The notes under the pieces were generated by a model. It had not been told where the DNA came from. It saw only the letters and a program-made list of their open reading frames with translations, and made no database searches. 64,000 nucleotides of DNA from Hofstenia miamia (taxonomy: Eukaryota > Xenacoelomorpha > Acoela > Hofsteniidae), in NCBI GenBank assembly GCA_900660155.1, contig CABFPE010000006.1:518712-582711 (forward strand). The letters are read 5' to 3'. A program made the position numbers and the translations under genes. This document shows, piece by piece, positions 60,901-63,074 of the stretch; within the stretch, counting starts at the first letter, position 1; each line of letters starts with the position of its first letter.

Positions 60901-63074
60901 CTCATTTTTTATATTTGGTAACATACCGTAAAATGGGGAACAATTAATACAGTTTTCAAATTTTTACATCGTATTTTCTTATTGTTGCAAAATATTATCC
61001 AATTTCACCTCTATGAACAGCAGGATTATCATTATACCTAAGCATGTTTCTCAAAAAATCATATTTTCAGCTCCTAAATTAAAAACTAAACGGGATAACA
61101 AAATACATTTTATTTCAAAAATTACACATCTTTATGCACTGATCAATAAACAAGTGATAATGTATGCTCGAATATCCCGGCAAAATAAAAAATGTCTTTC
61201 GAATACAAAATGCAAACGTAGAACTAACAAATTCGCAATCGATGCATGTCAATATGGGTCTTCAGTCACTTCATTACACGCGCCACAGAAACATCTAAAC
61301 ACTGAACTCATTCAGGTCCAGTGCATTCAGCAAAATTCATTAAGCATCTTATACAACCATATTTATTTTCACTTTTTACTGGATCATTGCCGTGGTCAGA
61401 TCTCTTGCGCCAAACAGTTGTTGCAGTCAAATCCCCAGCTGATAGGTTTTGCACATTTTTTTCTCGCCTCTTCTCACTAGATTGACCGCGGTGTTCACTT
61501 GTGGAGCGATCAAACTATTATCGAGTTCTTTATGAATTTGATTGTATTCTGATGGTGACGAGGTAACTGGAATTAGCTTCAAGGTTTTTCAAGATTTCGA
61601 GGAACAATTCAACAACTGCGGAATCCGGAATGTAGACATTATTTCATATTGGGATTTTAAGTTCACTGAAATACAGTCTACCATGCTTGTTGATCAGTTC
61701 GCATTTTCTATATCGCCAAAAAACTAATTGATAAAGTTACCAGCAGTGTTAATTGCCCCCCTCTCATTTGAATTACAGATTATTAGGGTAAACGTATGTG
61801 GACCGTCTGCAGGCCAGGGCAAAAATAAAAATATTTGATTGCGAACAGTATGACCTATTTTTTTAAAGATTGCGAGGACTGCGAGCCGGCCAAACAAAAA
61901 CGACCTGCGTCGCAAGAACTGTAAATCAATCGAAAACAAATAATGTAAGTAATGAGGCAAATCGCTTTCAATTTTTTTAAGAATTCGGTCTTAAAAAGAC
62001 CTGGTAAATATTTTCTGGCCATTGCCACGGTTCACAGCCGGCTATGGCTACCTGCGACCTACGGTTGCAGCCTCAAAACGGTAATGAACAACACATTTGA
62101 TCTCTTAACATTGATTTTAAATTAGTATTTTAAAAAATTAATAAAAAATTATACGCAAAAATTCCTTAAGATTATTTGAAAGATACGATTGATGTCATAA
62201 ATATATAGGGAAAATAATACTTTGTGGATCATTCATTCACAAAGTGCTAAAAATTATTAGAGAAAATTTTAGATTTTTCTTGCATCCTTGAAATTTTTTT
62301 TTATTATTAAGGATTTTTAGCAAATTTTAACAAAAGCATTATACAACATGTATTTCCCTCAATTGAAGCGTCGTTACTTTACAAAAAAATCAAAGTCTAA
62401 TTACCAAATATGATTAGAGATATCAACGCAAAATTAACTTTAAATAATCACTTAATGTTATATTCTGATCTTCATAAATAGTGCGTATTATAAAGAGAAA
62501 GAGATGCCACAGTTGAGCGAAACATTTTTCTGTCTTATAATTTTGTAACATTAGTGCATATGCAAATTTTATATTACTTGTAAATGCGTTAATAATAAAA
62601 TAGACAAAAATTATTTTGAGTGTAACCTGACCTGAATTGAAAAGATCATCACTGAATAAAAAGTCGGTTCTTAGCATAATAAAAATGACTTCAGTGCAGA
62701 TTCTCACCGCATTTGAAGGAATTAAGAATTACACATTCAATTAGTTTTAAGAAAACCTAAGGGATGACTGTGATGTAAAAACTGAAAAATCTTTCAAAGA
62801 TGCTTTTAAGCAACATTTAGTCTTACCTTTTCCTTAAGTGCTGAATAATGTTGTCGAGAAAATTTACTGAGTTCTTTCCATTGACGGTAGTTATGAGTTA
62901 AAGTCCCCAGAAAAATCTAAATTTAATGATTAGTACAAGCAATTCGAAGAAAGTATTGCTTTCCACACAATGCTACGAAATCGAATAGTGTGGAGTTCTC
63001 CATTGAAGGCAAGATCATTGATATGTCTGAGACATTCCTGTGCATCAGTCACGAACAATGCATTAAACTCATTC
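8016..63074 (-). CDS. TBC1D5: TBC1D5-like RabGAP gene, 16 exons seen, 5' end outside the window
   Basis: TBC1D5 is known as a GTPase-activating protein for Rab7 that binds retromer and autophagy factors on endosomes. Sixteen minus-strand segments with splice borders join without a stop or phase clash into 574 residues. Signature pieces in order are RFRSIVWK, the arginine-finger motif IEQDVVRTFPD, YKQ joined across an intron to GMHELL, FLEHDAY, QLMKSAGVWF, YAHLN, RWLRLMFSREF, LRLWDGVFAY, CSYCAAQLESHI, SLAGLKQ and DILNGSL. Each matches the order in the vertebrate protein as I recall it (about 795 residues). Both catalytic fingers are present, so GAP activity is plausible. The usual NPLS-like stretch is poorly conserved. 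The acidic, serine-rich tail is lineage-specific. The start codon and first exons lie beyond 64000. Being a gene with transposon-filled introns, it is likely expressed with long introns removed co-transcriptionally, which is inference. Confidence 0.9.
9000..10697 (+). mobile_element. Tc1-like element with inactivated transposase
   Basis: The left end CAGTGCCGTGCAAAAGTATTG (9000-9020, after TA) is repeated inverted at 10653-10675. The right end carries about 22 further bases reading, inverted, CACTGGTGGCAAAAAGTCTT next to TA, so the left terminus appears internally shortened. Within lies a Tc1-type transposase: HTH residues SRDIAADLHVAQSTV, the GRPKVTT linker, HPP..MAWGCFSCHGRG, QQDSAPCH and LNPIEHLW. 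The second and third acidic residues are 34 apart (DD34E type). The first acidic region reads VSDKSSF, with K in place of E after the catalytic D. Confidence 0.9.
9376..10206 (+). pseudogene. Tc1 transposase, frame broken near 9920
   Basis: Coding sequence runs from about 9376 (ICERIIALHEYTTK) through the paired HTH domains to about 9922, where a frameshift/stop at KHPPQ separates it from the second half (9922-10206), which ends at a stop just after LWMIIKR. The normal C-terminal 30-40 residues follow out of frame (around 10260-10345, STRISAVLKNKGYPTKY-like). The length when whole would be near the family's 340 residues. It is surely non-autonomous now. Confidence 0.85.
11652..11777. repeat. 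Left array of six 21-bp units
   Basis: Units read ACTGATCGAATTAAAAATT.., GGTATACATATTAAACATT.., TGTTTTTGACTTAAAACAT.., CGCATTAAATTTTGTAAAG.., GCCATTCAAATTAAAAGTT.. and GACTCGATTTAAAATATG... The shared core is inverted relative to the right array. Confidence 0.7.
11853..13022 (-). CDS. DDE transposase, IS630/Tc1-mariner superfamily, 389 aa, open throughout
   Basis: Layout: an N-terminal basic segment, an HTH-like region (RRIIKAAEDFEDW..VAIACGCNVNTARRWV, residues about 43-75), and a second helix-turn-helix (TLKYLADKL...ISTIQRHL). The catalytic core follows, with QDYSNLNM (first D; usually DETNFN in relatives), VVVVDNAPAHSD (second D) and GPLSPIEFFW (E), with 34 residues between the last two. 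Start ATG 13022 has an open run without stops to TAA at 11853. Completeness suggests recent activity or selection. Its close family within the superfamily is unknown to me. It lies inside a TBC1D5 intron in the same orientation. Confidence 0.85.
   Translation of the reverse strand: MYMSSDIPLSQLDKGNILPVRKRGVQKDTKRGKYNNAPIEAKRRIIKAAEDFEDWRTVAIACGCNVNTARRWVVTGEGCLDSKSRGGAKPELQKFRQCHREYTISILEENNKVTLKYLADKLKHHPDPRIAIDLSISTIQRHLDGVCFTLKKTVGLPIDVNSNINKTKRKAFVESILRFTSEHKSIYYQDYSNLNMFCRRLEGRSICGRRCKSTLPNSKGPTVHCIALYNNQGVAYQEIQEGSIKKDYYLDWMVRALEHVSQRVKLTEVVVVVDNAPAHSDIELLLPYHLRNVTILRLGPYSGPLSPIEFFWSAVKFKTKELNAFRQAQILDDPPIGTTLMRYRLNQMRDIFQEAIMYADGPIHAITYFQHAQKQYGRVMAGEDLLFGE
13045..13255. repeat. Right array of nine to ten 21-bp units
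   Basis: Successive 21-mers such as GGCTTACTTTTTAAATTGAT., GTGCTATATTTTAAATCGAA., GCATTAATGTTTAATTTGAA. and GTCTCCGTTTTTAATTCGGC. keep a strict 21-bp step up to about 13255. Confidence 0.8.
14399..14475 (-). CDS. TBC1D5: TBC1D5-like exon 15 of 16
   Basis: 77 bp: two bases, then TLQSVVQENQSSDEQLFVS and LAGLKQ, nearly the same as the vertebrate VILQEN...ILVSLAGLKQ. The acceptor is GCCCTTTAG and the donor AACAG|GTGTGC, a weak GT site. Confidence 0.93.
14476..14516 (-). other. 41-bp intron
   Basis: GTAAGA...CCCTTTAG between exons 14 and 15 of the TBC1D5-like gene. One of four very short introns in an otherwise long-intron gene. Confidence 0.85.
14517..14604 (-). CDS. TBC1D5: TBC1D5-like exon 14 of 16
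   Basis: 88 bp, SIDSVDYKNEWNLLSAKCS to YCAAQLESHI plus one base, matching LNDLDAMCKYCAKVMDTHL of the C-terminal helical region. The acceptor is ACGTTTAG and the donor ATATTT|GTAAGA. It is separated from the next exon by a 41-bp intron. Confidence 0.9.
14605..15198 (-). other. TBC1D5 intron 13 with AT microsatellite
   Basis: 594 bp. The only structure seen is an AT dinucleotide tract at about 14664-14698. Confidence 0.7.
15199..15278 (-). CDS. TBC1D5: TBC1D5-like exon 13 of 16
   Basis: 80 bp: two bases, then ISDQASDKSDKRSSLANIFT and RKPSFN. Low-complexity, Ser/Lys-rich linker, placed by its splice borders (CTTTTAG acceptor, TTTAAT|GTATGT donor) and exact phase with its neighbours rather than by homology. 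Confidence 0.75.
15279..16396 (-). other. TBC1D5 intron 12 with diverged dispersed repeat
   Basis: About 15700-16090 resembles 33190-33560 in order and local words (for example the GTATTGCTGGGGCTGAAGTACTT and ATTCCTGTGGCTGGGGTACTT pair), suggesting an old dispersed element. It contains the GC-rich hairpin at 15967-16017. Confidence 0.45.
15967..16017. repeat. Perfect 15-bp stem hairpin, GC-rich
   Basis: CCATTGAGGCGTGTC at 15967-15981 is repeated exactly inverted at 16003-16017 with a 21-base loop. A similar single arm (CATTGAAGCGTGTCGTG) occurs at about 48580. Confidence 0.85.
16397..16544 (-). CDS. TBC1D5: TBC1D5-like exon 12 of 16
   Basis: 148 bp encoding KFDRPLSLQLPNKAK...SLQSLIGFDRS, then the basic, Ser-rich KKKVTPRSRSFFNLSSSF, plus one base. 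It corresponds to the disordered linker after the TBC domain (KVSNSLINFG and SNISRSRS in vertebrates). The acceptor is CTGTTTTAG and the donor TTTCG|GTTAGT. Confidence 0.85.
16545..17397 (-). other. TBC1D5 intron 11
   Basis: 853 bp, AT-rich. An AT dinucleotide tract lies at about 17202-17227. I see nothing else. Confidence 0.7.
17398..17504 (-). CDS. TBC1D5: TBC1D5-like exon 11 of 16
   Basis: 107 bp: two bases, then LNSDSNACLRILLKHPKN...LHLANPK (35 codons), matching ISSNYQTCLGLLMHYP...LFLRDPK. The acceptor is TCTCTTTAG and the donor CCCAAG|GTAAGT. An apparent longer open frame upstream is intronic. Confidence 0.88.
18003..18284. repeat. AT microsatellite interrupted by a 239-bp sequencing gap
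   Basis: AT repeats at 18003-18020 and 18260-18284 flank Ns at 18021-18259. The true tract is probably longer than could be assembled. Open frames through the Ns are meaningless. Confidence 0.95.
18890..18965 (+). mobile_element. hAT-type transposon terminal fragment
   Basis: GGTGTGCAACTGGCGG, CGCGGGCCACAATCCAGCCC and GCCAAACATTTCTGTTGGCCC form the GC-rich terminal pattern seen at ends of many animal hAT elements (my recollection). No matching opposite end or transposase was found nearby. Confidence 0.5.
20201..20349 (+). promoter_or_regulatory. snRNA-type promoter of RNA candidate copy 1
   Basis: Blocks conserved with copy 2 at the same spacing are ATATTGCGCAAC (20201-20212, a C/EBP-like core), TATAAATACTC (20219-20229) and a 37-bp block, CCAACATGCTAC...GAAGTGGGTCGT (20254-20290). 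An unconserved spacer follows, then a TATA-like TTTAAATA (20322-20329), 28 bp before the first hairpin. A conserved proximal block plus TATA-like box is the layout of PSE/TATA snRNA or type 3 Pol III promoters. The function is inferred. Confidence 0.5.
20350..20600 (+). ncRNA. Candidate structured non-coding RNA, copy 1
   Basis: About 250 bases that can fold into successive hairpins: CTATAAAC/GTTTATGG (20350-20368); GGTGTGTGCACAT/ATGTACACACC (20377-20389 with 20442-20452), enclosing TCC-AATA-GGA; CCAATT/AATTGG with AGCTAAA/TTTAGCT and CACAGG/TCTGTG (20454-20507); TAGAAA/TTTCTA with ACTT/AAGT (20509-20544); and CATTAAA/TTTAATG with AGCT arms (20553-20586). Copy 2 keeps the first four stem systems through pair-preserving changes. 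No long ORF is present. It is not any of U1, U2, U4, U5, U6, 7SK, RNase P/MRP or SRP RNA as I know them. Further conserved blocks (TTCATGATGAGATTCCGTACG) run to about 20641. The strand is chosen from the promoter-like side. Confidence 0.6.
23053..23082. repeat. AT microsatellite
   Basis: About 15 AT units. Confidence 0.95.
23486..23610. repeat. Cluster of palindromes, possible MITE
   Basis: GTTTTAAACGTTTAAAAC (23509-23526) is an 18-bp perfect palindrome. A second near-perfect one, GTTTTAAACAGG/CCTGTTCAAAAC, follows. Short flanking inverted words (CCAGGGTAGAC, CCCTGTCTGG) may be ends. No TSD is visible. Confidence 0.4.
25500..25870 (+). repeat. Dispersed repeat copy A, relative of the 266-bp satellite
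   Basis: Shares long words with the reverse complement of 55129-57430: TTTCTCAATGTGTT, AAATATTAGCGTTGTTGTGG, TTTTTTGTTCTCTTTGTATTCAG-like, GTGATGAATA and GATAGGGTTAAA, in the same order. No coding potential is seen. Confidence 0.65.
25907..26035. mobile_element. Small inverted-repeat element, about 130 bp
   Basis: GTTAGACCATGTGATTG at 25907-25923 is repeated inverted (CAATCACATAGTCTAAC) at 26019-26035 with one mismatch, and parts of the interior also pair. It looks like a MITE. A target duplication is not evident. Confidence 0.5.
26575..26724 (+). promoter_or_regulatory. snRNA-type promoter of RNA candidate copy 2
   Basis: ATATTGCGCAAC, CATATAAATACTCC, the conserved block CCAACATGCTAT...GAAGTGGGTTGT (26632-26668) and an AT-rich TATTTTAAT (26699-26707). 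The distance from the conserved block to the first hairpin is within three bases of copy 1, although the spacer sequence itself is unrelated. Confidence 0.5.
26725..26975 (+). ncRNA. Candidate structured non-coding RNA, copy 2
   Basis: Paralogue of the copy at 20350. The first hairpin is perfect (CCATAAAC/GTTTATGG, 26725-26743). About 84 bases from there are identical between copies. The third stem has AGTTAAA/TTTAGCT and CACAGG/CCTGTG (26829-26882), where a C-G pair becomes U-G and a G-U pair becomes G-C relative to copy 1. The last hairpin uses different bases (AGCTAAA/TTTAGCT, 26928-26965) but still pairs. It lies about 155 bp from TBC1D5 exon 10, antisense. Confidence 0.6.
27201..27343 (-). 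CDS. TBC1D5: TBC1D5-like exon 10 of 16
   Basis: 143 bp: one base, then RWLRLMFSREFGLIEVLRL and WDGVFAYSSNLNLINYIFIA to QRKE, plus one base. It matches RWVRLLFGREF...VWDALFADGLSLGLVDYIFVA, the end of the TBC domain. The acceptor is TTGTTTTAG and the donor GAGC|GTAAGA. Copy 2 of the candidate RNA gene ends only about 155 bp downstream of it on the opposite strand. Confidence 0.95.
28877..29227 (+). repeat. 165-bp exact duplication across a 21-N gap
   Basis: 28877-29041 and 29063-29227 are identical and separated by Ns at 29042-29062. Most likely the two contig ends overlap and were not merged. Confidence 0.9.
28885..29695 (+). mobile_element. Tc1/mariner-like transposase relic
   Basis: Fragments read KVMLWGALSNS, KIISEGTINSKTYR, WILEQDGATPHTSHKT (second D), then after a frame change ERDIQILQGRPKSQDINPMKTVW, where the family has DLNPIENLW. 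The last catalytic E is K here. A stop follows SNS. A right-end-like sequence CCCATTCTTTTGCGACAAGG sits next to TA at about 29690. I could not find the left end, and the N-terminal half is missing. Confidence 0.8.
31794..32040. mobile_element. MITE-like element with AT tract
   Basis: The left end CAGTGGCGAGGCTGAGGAGG corresponds to the inverted right end AGCAGGGTTGAGGCTGAC. Between them are GGGGGACAAACCCCTAAA-type sequence and an AT microsatellite at 31944-31976. The open frame across it is incidental. Confidence 0.45.
32292..32350 (+). mobile_element. Transposon-end-like fragment
   Basis: CAGTGGCGTCAAACCTGGGT followed by GCGAAGGGGGCTTAAGCCCC resembles hAT-type termini. No partner end was found. 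Confidence 0.3.
33190..33560 (+). repeat. Diverged dispersed repeat, partner of 15700-16090
   Basis: Matching words in the same order as at 15700-16090 (ACACATC..TTCGTGAATG, GGCTGGGGTACTTGGAAAG, GATACTCCCTATTTTGTGATG). Old and non-coding. Confidence 0.35.
34143..34288 (-). CDS. TBC1D5: TBC1D5-like exon 9 of 16
   Basis: 146 bp encoding FRRMDSPCDSNSAVV...HDPDVYAHLNKND...PHIFG plus two bases, matching the HDIELYMHLNRLEIAPQIYG stretch. The acceptor TTCCTATCCTAG is strong and the donor is GGCAT|GTATGC. Confidence 0.9.
34289..37910 (-). other. TBC1D5 intron 8
   Basis: 3.6 kb of AT-rich sequence. An exon-like open stretch at about 35389-35493 was examined and set aside. I see no repeat or gene otherwise. 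Confidence 0.65.
37911..37992 (-). CDS. TBC1D5: TBC1D5-like exon 8 of 16
   Basis: 82 bp: one base completing the Tyr of EHDAY, then ILFVQLMKSAGVWFQYDES...IKAK (27 codons), matching AVFSQLMETAEPWF. The acceptor is TTTGTTTAG. A downstream AG (GTGCAG) is rejected because it would put TAA in frame. The donor is CCAAG|GTAATT. Confidence 0.92.
39640..40940 (+). mobile_element. hAT transposase relic
   Basis: Frame pieces include a BED-finger-like CCKKC...SNLTRYVDWY, then FNFFENEFRNLLQAF, then a 103-codon open stretch (40082-40393) with MWRDAYRKISFIDLNSFW and ILEEYDLLI...HVQLDCMYQRL, then LETSDVLTINLAVP and LH..FANVK. The order matches hAT transposases, where TTDxW precedes the INS domain; here it reads TTNMW, so the first catalytic D is lost. 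There are several stops and frame changes. No ends were located. Confidence 0.7.
40082..40393 (+). pseudogene. Open middle part of the hAT transposase relic
   Basis: 103 codons starting MWRDAYRK. This is the part of the hAT catalytic domain just after the (mutated) first acidic residue, including the DNxxN-equivalent region, which reads TNDYDLNMIYG, and the CxxH-equivalent LDCMYQRL. Not an independent gene. Confidence 0.7.
41690..41830 (-). mobile_element. hAT dimerisation-domain relic
   Basis: The minus strand reads FQTLETVSERAFSATGMTIT then ERQCNLVRYMS, matching the C-terminal SxPSERxFSxAG...R motif of hAT transposases. It is on the strand opposite to the relic at 39640, so it belongs to another insertion or an inverted piece. 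Confidence 0.6.
43203..44535 (+). mobile_element. Tc1-like element, 1.33 kb, TA-flanked
   Basis: The terminal inverted repeat CAGGGGTCGACAGAATTATA (from 43203) matches the inverted right end TGTTCTATAATTTTGTCGACCCTTG (44511-44535), with TA on both outer sides. The transposase is inside, in the same orientation. Ends and TSD make this a clean insertion in the TBC1D5 intron. Confidence 0.92.
43423..44376 (+). pseudogene. Tc1 transposase, DD34E type, broken
   Basis: ATG 43423 gives MPNKRREVSKLKRSQI, paired HTH (HKEIAEAVGVSRPTV and SIRTIQRRL), and the GRPKK AT-hook-like linker. A stop follows LLTKVMLKKR near 43827. The first catalytic region reads VMFSGKFNL where relatives have SDESKFNL. Then come MVWGCFSYSQRG, HDNAPCHKAK (second D), DLNPIENLW (E, 34 residues later) and the end RAKGYPTKY. 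It has at least three lesions and is non-autonomous. Confidence 0.88.
45121..45206 (+). ncRNA. 5S rRNA-derived segment (5' two thirds), inside an hAT element
   Basis: GGACCATATCACGTTTGCAATAC, then GATCACCGAAGTCAAGCAAC, GTTGAGCCCGGTTAGTA and TTGGG follow a eukaryotic 5S rRNA in order, including most of the internal Pol III control region (A-box AAGTCAAGCAACG, C-box-like GCCCGGTTAGTA). The last third of 5S is missing and is followed by an A-rich run, CAAAAAACAAAAAAACTAT. It could be a retroposed 5S pseudogene or the head of a 5S-derived SINE. Confidence 0.75.
45240..45735 (+). pseudogene. hAT transposase C-terminal fragment
   Basis: VENSMCKHIAEVAERSLLE and RFPDLLKNSEVHATSTIL, then a frame change into RFKNLILQLSPEKC (the family LLDPRFKxL...) and later GDPGAATASERIWSTSGKTL, the hAT dimerisation motif. 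There are stops and frameshifts between the pieces. The catalytic N-terminal part is absent. Confidence 0.8.
46974..47562 (+). mobile_element. Internally deleted Tc1-like element with 29-bp inverted ends
   Basis: CATGCTGGCTATTGAAATAG..AATCACTAG at 46974-47002 is repeated exactly inverted at 47534-47562, with TA next to each side within one base. About 590 bp long. It retains only the transposase end, PDLNPIEIYWAMIKK, at about 47230-47280, and degenerate IESMPARIATVLAARGGPT-like codons to 47410. Confidence 0.9.
47629..47771 (-). CDS. TBC1D5: TBC1D5-like exon 7 of 16
   Basis: 143 bp beginning GMHELLGPLLYVL and ending FLEHDA plus two bases of a Tyr codon. These are the most recognisable TBC1D5-type residues in the window (family: GMHELLAPIVFVL and YLEHDAY). 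The acceptor is ATTTTTAG and the donor GCTTA|GTAAGT. Confidence 0.95.
47772..48955 (-). other. TBC1D5 intron 6 with AT tract
   Basis: 1.2 kb, bounded by the GC donor of exon 6. An AT tract occupies about 48535-48570, followed by a short GC-rich piece (CATTGAAGCGTGTCGTG) related to the hairpin at 15967. The small plus-strand open frames at 47980 and 48301 are unsupported. Confidence 0.6.
48956..49019 (-). CDS. TBC1D5: TBC1D5-like exon 6 of 16, glutamine-finger exon
   Basis: 64 bp: one base plus 21 codons ending SYKQ. The YxQ glutamine is the last codon (48956-48958). The acceptor is CCACTTTAG. The donor is GC (CAG|GCAGGT); using the GT four bases further on would shift the frame of the strongly conserved GMHELL that follows. 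This is the second apparent GC-AG intron of the gene. Confidence 0.9.
49686..51015 (-). mobile_element. Mariner-like element, DD41D-group type
   Basis: CATAATTAACACTACAACTT at 49696-49715 is repeated exactly inverted at 50982-51001. The left end runs CAGAGTTATTCATAA after TA. The right end carries a few extra bases (CACAAAAATAATGCATCTCTG) before a similar sequence. The element encodes one transposase on the minus strand. Confidence 0.88.
49809..50878 (-). CDS. Mariner-like transposase, near-complete, one frame change at the N-terminus
   Basis: The family-like start MKLEDRILLVELYFTCGN (ATG 50878-50876) lies in a different frame from the 341-codon open frame that begins at 50834 and reads SITDAIRKFCTIRKLKK, so one base near 50820 seems lost or gained. 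Downstream are linker GRSSLAEAR, HTH SRRTNISQASVHRIL, WTDEAHFHL (first D), IFQQDGATPHTA (second D), then SPDLNGCDFWLWGYLK with the third D 42 residues on, and a C-terminus RNGGHLV. The spacing is close to the DD41D group. All three acidic residues are present. The bulk being open suggests young age. Confidence 0.88.
51189..52159. mobile_element. 971-bp TIR element with phased 15-bp motifs
   Basis: TATACAGCTATTCCA at 51189-51203 matches the inverted TGGAATGGCTGTATA at 52145-52159 (one mismatch), consistent with a TA-duplicating DNA transposon lacking a transposase. The left 600 bp carry five copies of a GTGACTCGCGTGACA motif. No ORF. Confidence 0.6.
51206..51794 (+). repeat. Five spaced copies of GTGACTCGCGTGACA
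   Basis: Copies at 51206, 51384, 51571 (GTGACTGATGTGACA), 51593 and 51780. The steps are 178, 187, 22 and 187 bp. The sequences between copies are unrelated, so this is not an ordinary tandem repeat. Each copy is itself a GTGAC direct repeat with a 9-bp step and holds CpG dinucleotides that are rare in the surroundings. Confidence 0.85.
53370..53800 (+). mobile_element. hAT transposase C-terminal relic
   Basis: GARLNDEKIKLQKSIQSL..SFVEIDTFVEGL and then, in shifting frames, TFGAST followed by AAFSTLARVFTTL and HEKSTAHTKKFF. The latter resembles the SxxCExxFSxLxRI...R.SMLxEK dimerisation motif of ZMYM/DUF4371-type hAT proteins. GCAGCAGCCCATTAG-like sequence near 53940 and GGGGCTGCGATGGGCTTA near 49275 could be its two ends, but this is uncertain. 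Confidence 0.5.
53959..54952. repeat. Cluster of five AT microsatellites
   Basis: AT tracts at about 53959-53989, 54087-54108, 54371-54412, 54600-54621 and 54926-54952, separated by ordinary sequence. Short open frames with IYIYIY runs come from these tracts. Confidence 0.95.
54421..54490. repeat. Degenerate minisatellite, (A)GGGCGCT motif, locus 1
   Basis: ATATGGGCGT, ACAAGGCGCT and ATAAGGGCGTT at 54421, 54455 and 54480, each followed by GATA/AAA-rich sequence. About 26-33 bp step. Confidence 0.5.
55129..57257. repeat. 266-bp satellite, eight tandem copies
   Basis: Copies start at 55129, 55395, 55661, 55927, 56193, 56459, 56725 and 56991, with an exact 266-bp period. The inner six look identical, the first has one change, and the last has about six. 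Such homogeneity implies recent amplification or conversion. The unit (reverse complement) matches dispersed repeat A at 25640-25860, and the array's right edge continues into more of that repeat. Its only longer open frame, at the right end, is chance. Confidence 0.97.
57258..57610 (-). repeat. Dispersed repeat copy B, continuing from the satellite
   Basis: The reverse complement matches copy A (CTCAATGTGTTTAGTTTATCA, AATATTAGCGTTGTTGTGG). Its far end carries a hairpin GGGGTGCT/AGCACACCCC at about 57560-57590 and CTTTGAGAAAT sequence shared with 63320-63430. Confidence 0.6.
58394..58792 (+). CDS. Small cysteine-rich single-pass membrane protein, single exon
   Basis: 132 codons from ATG 58394 (context ATAACCATGT). 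An N-terminal hydrophobic segment (LSIAHISLTILFLECC) looks like a signal peptide. A compact ectodomain follows, with about 16 cysteines counting those in the signal region, including CKEKCC, YCC, NSDC and KYCC pairs. Residues about 98-115 (SMVLLGIFISITCLIVY) form a transmembrane helix, followed by a short tail ending VWKE. The layout resembles the heterogeneous Shisa/six-cysteine transmembrane group or a WAP-like knot, but I cannot assign a family. An AATAAA signal lies at 58831, 39 bp after the stop. The gene sits inside a TBC1D5 intron on the opposite strand. The open frame extends upstream, but without another ATG. Confidence 0.7.
   Translation: MLSIAHISLTILFLECCTCEINFFCLPNCKEKCCKNMFGLPYCCKNVNPEISAKYCAENSDCESKYCCVLEKKCCGLLCYISQIFKSLLEPFGGPKISMVLLGIFISITCLIVYRCCLYQKVERVSFEVWKE
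59030..59058. repeat. ATT trinucleotide microsatellite
   Basis: About nine ATT units. Confidence 0.9.
59261..59338. repeat. Degenerate minisatellite, AAGGGCGCT motif, locus 2
   Basis: ATAAGGGCGCT, ATAATGGCGCT and ATAAGGGCGCT at 59261, 59296 and 59328 (steps of 35 and 32 bp). Same motif as at 54421. Confidence 0.6.
59873..59973 (-). CDS. TBC1D5: TBC1D5-like exon 5 of 16, arginine-finger exon
   Basis: 101 bp encoding YTSIQHSEELLRD-IEQDVVRTFPD-YDFFQDSSI plus two bases. IEQDVVR is the IxxDxxR motif of TBC GAPs. Its arginine (codon at about 59914-59916) is the catalytic finger by family knowledge. The acceptor is CATTTTAG and the donor ATTAG|GTAACT. Confidence 0.92.
59974..62626 (-). other. TBC1D5 intron 4
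   Basis: 2.65 kb. It contains a 155-codon plus-strand open frame (61013-61480) without recognisable domains and two GC-richer patches (about 60520-60620 and 61990-62090) sharing GCCGGC- and ACCGTAG-like words. No gene is supported. Confidence 0.5.
62627..62688 (-). CDS. TBC1D5: TBC1D5-like exon 4 of 16
   Basis: 62 bp: two bases completing a codon, then IFIMLRTDFLFSDDLFNSGQ. It aligns loosely with the LMINNPLSQDEGSLWN region, which in vertebrates carries a retromer-binding stretch, and the NPLS residues are not conserved here. The acceptor CTGAAG is poor; an alternative AG at 62670-62671 would break phase. The donor is CAG|GTTACA. Confidence 0.55.
62689..62756 (-). other. 68-bp intron
   Basis: Between exons 3 and 4. 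GTTTTC donor, an AAACTAATTG branch-like motif, poor acceptor CTGAAG. Confidence 0.5.
62757..62781 (-). CDS. TBC1D5: TBC1D5-like exon 3 of 16, 25-bp microexon
   Basis: 25 bp encoding FLHHSHPL plus one base, aligning with the KEIHITNP stretch of the family. The acceptor GATTTTTCAG is strong and the donor TTAG|GTTTTC is weak. It is accepted because the phases of exons 2, 3, 4 and 5 then fit exactly. Cell-type-specific skipping is possible, since 25 is not a multiple of three. Confidence 0.55.
62782..62826 (-). other. 45-bp intron
   Basis: GTAAGA...ATTTTTCAG between exons 2 and 3. Confidence 0.65.
62827..62916 (-). CDS. TBC1D5: TBC1D5-like exon 2 of 16
   Basis: 90 bp, exactly 30 codons, IFLGTLTHNYRQWKEL...ALKEK. 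It corresponds to the LFLCVLP...W...ELRAWY region of the family. The acceptor is AAATTTAG and the donor GAAAAG|GTAAGA. Confidence 0.85.
62917..62959 (-). other. 43-bp GC-AG intron
   Basis: GCAATA...TACTAATCATTAAATTTAG between exons 1 and 2. Read as exon it meets an in-frame TAA, so an intron is required. Confidence 0.7.
62960..63074 (-). CDS. TBC1D5: TBC1D5-like exon 1 of 16 (first visible)
   Basis: 115 bp, beginning with one base of a split codon, encoding NEFNALFVTDAQ...RFRSIVWK (38 codons). It matches the EWEELF...RFRSICWK start of the TBC domain. The acceptor is TTATTTTAG. The only donor that keeps the conserved WK and restores frame is GC (AAA|GCAATA), giving a 43-bp GC-AG intron with a TACTAAT branch-point-like motif about 13 bases before its AG. 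Confidence 0.82.

Noticed and set aside
61013-61480. 155-codon plus-strand ORF
   Set aside because: No domain, no signal peptide, no nearby promoter or polyadenylation support, and composition like translated AT-rich intron.
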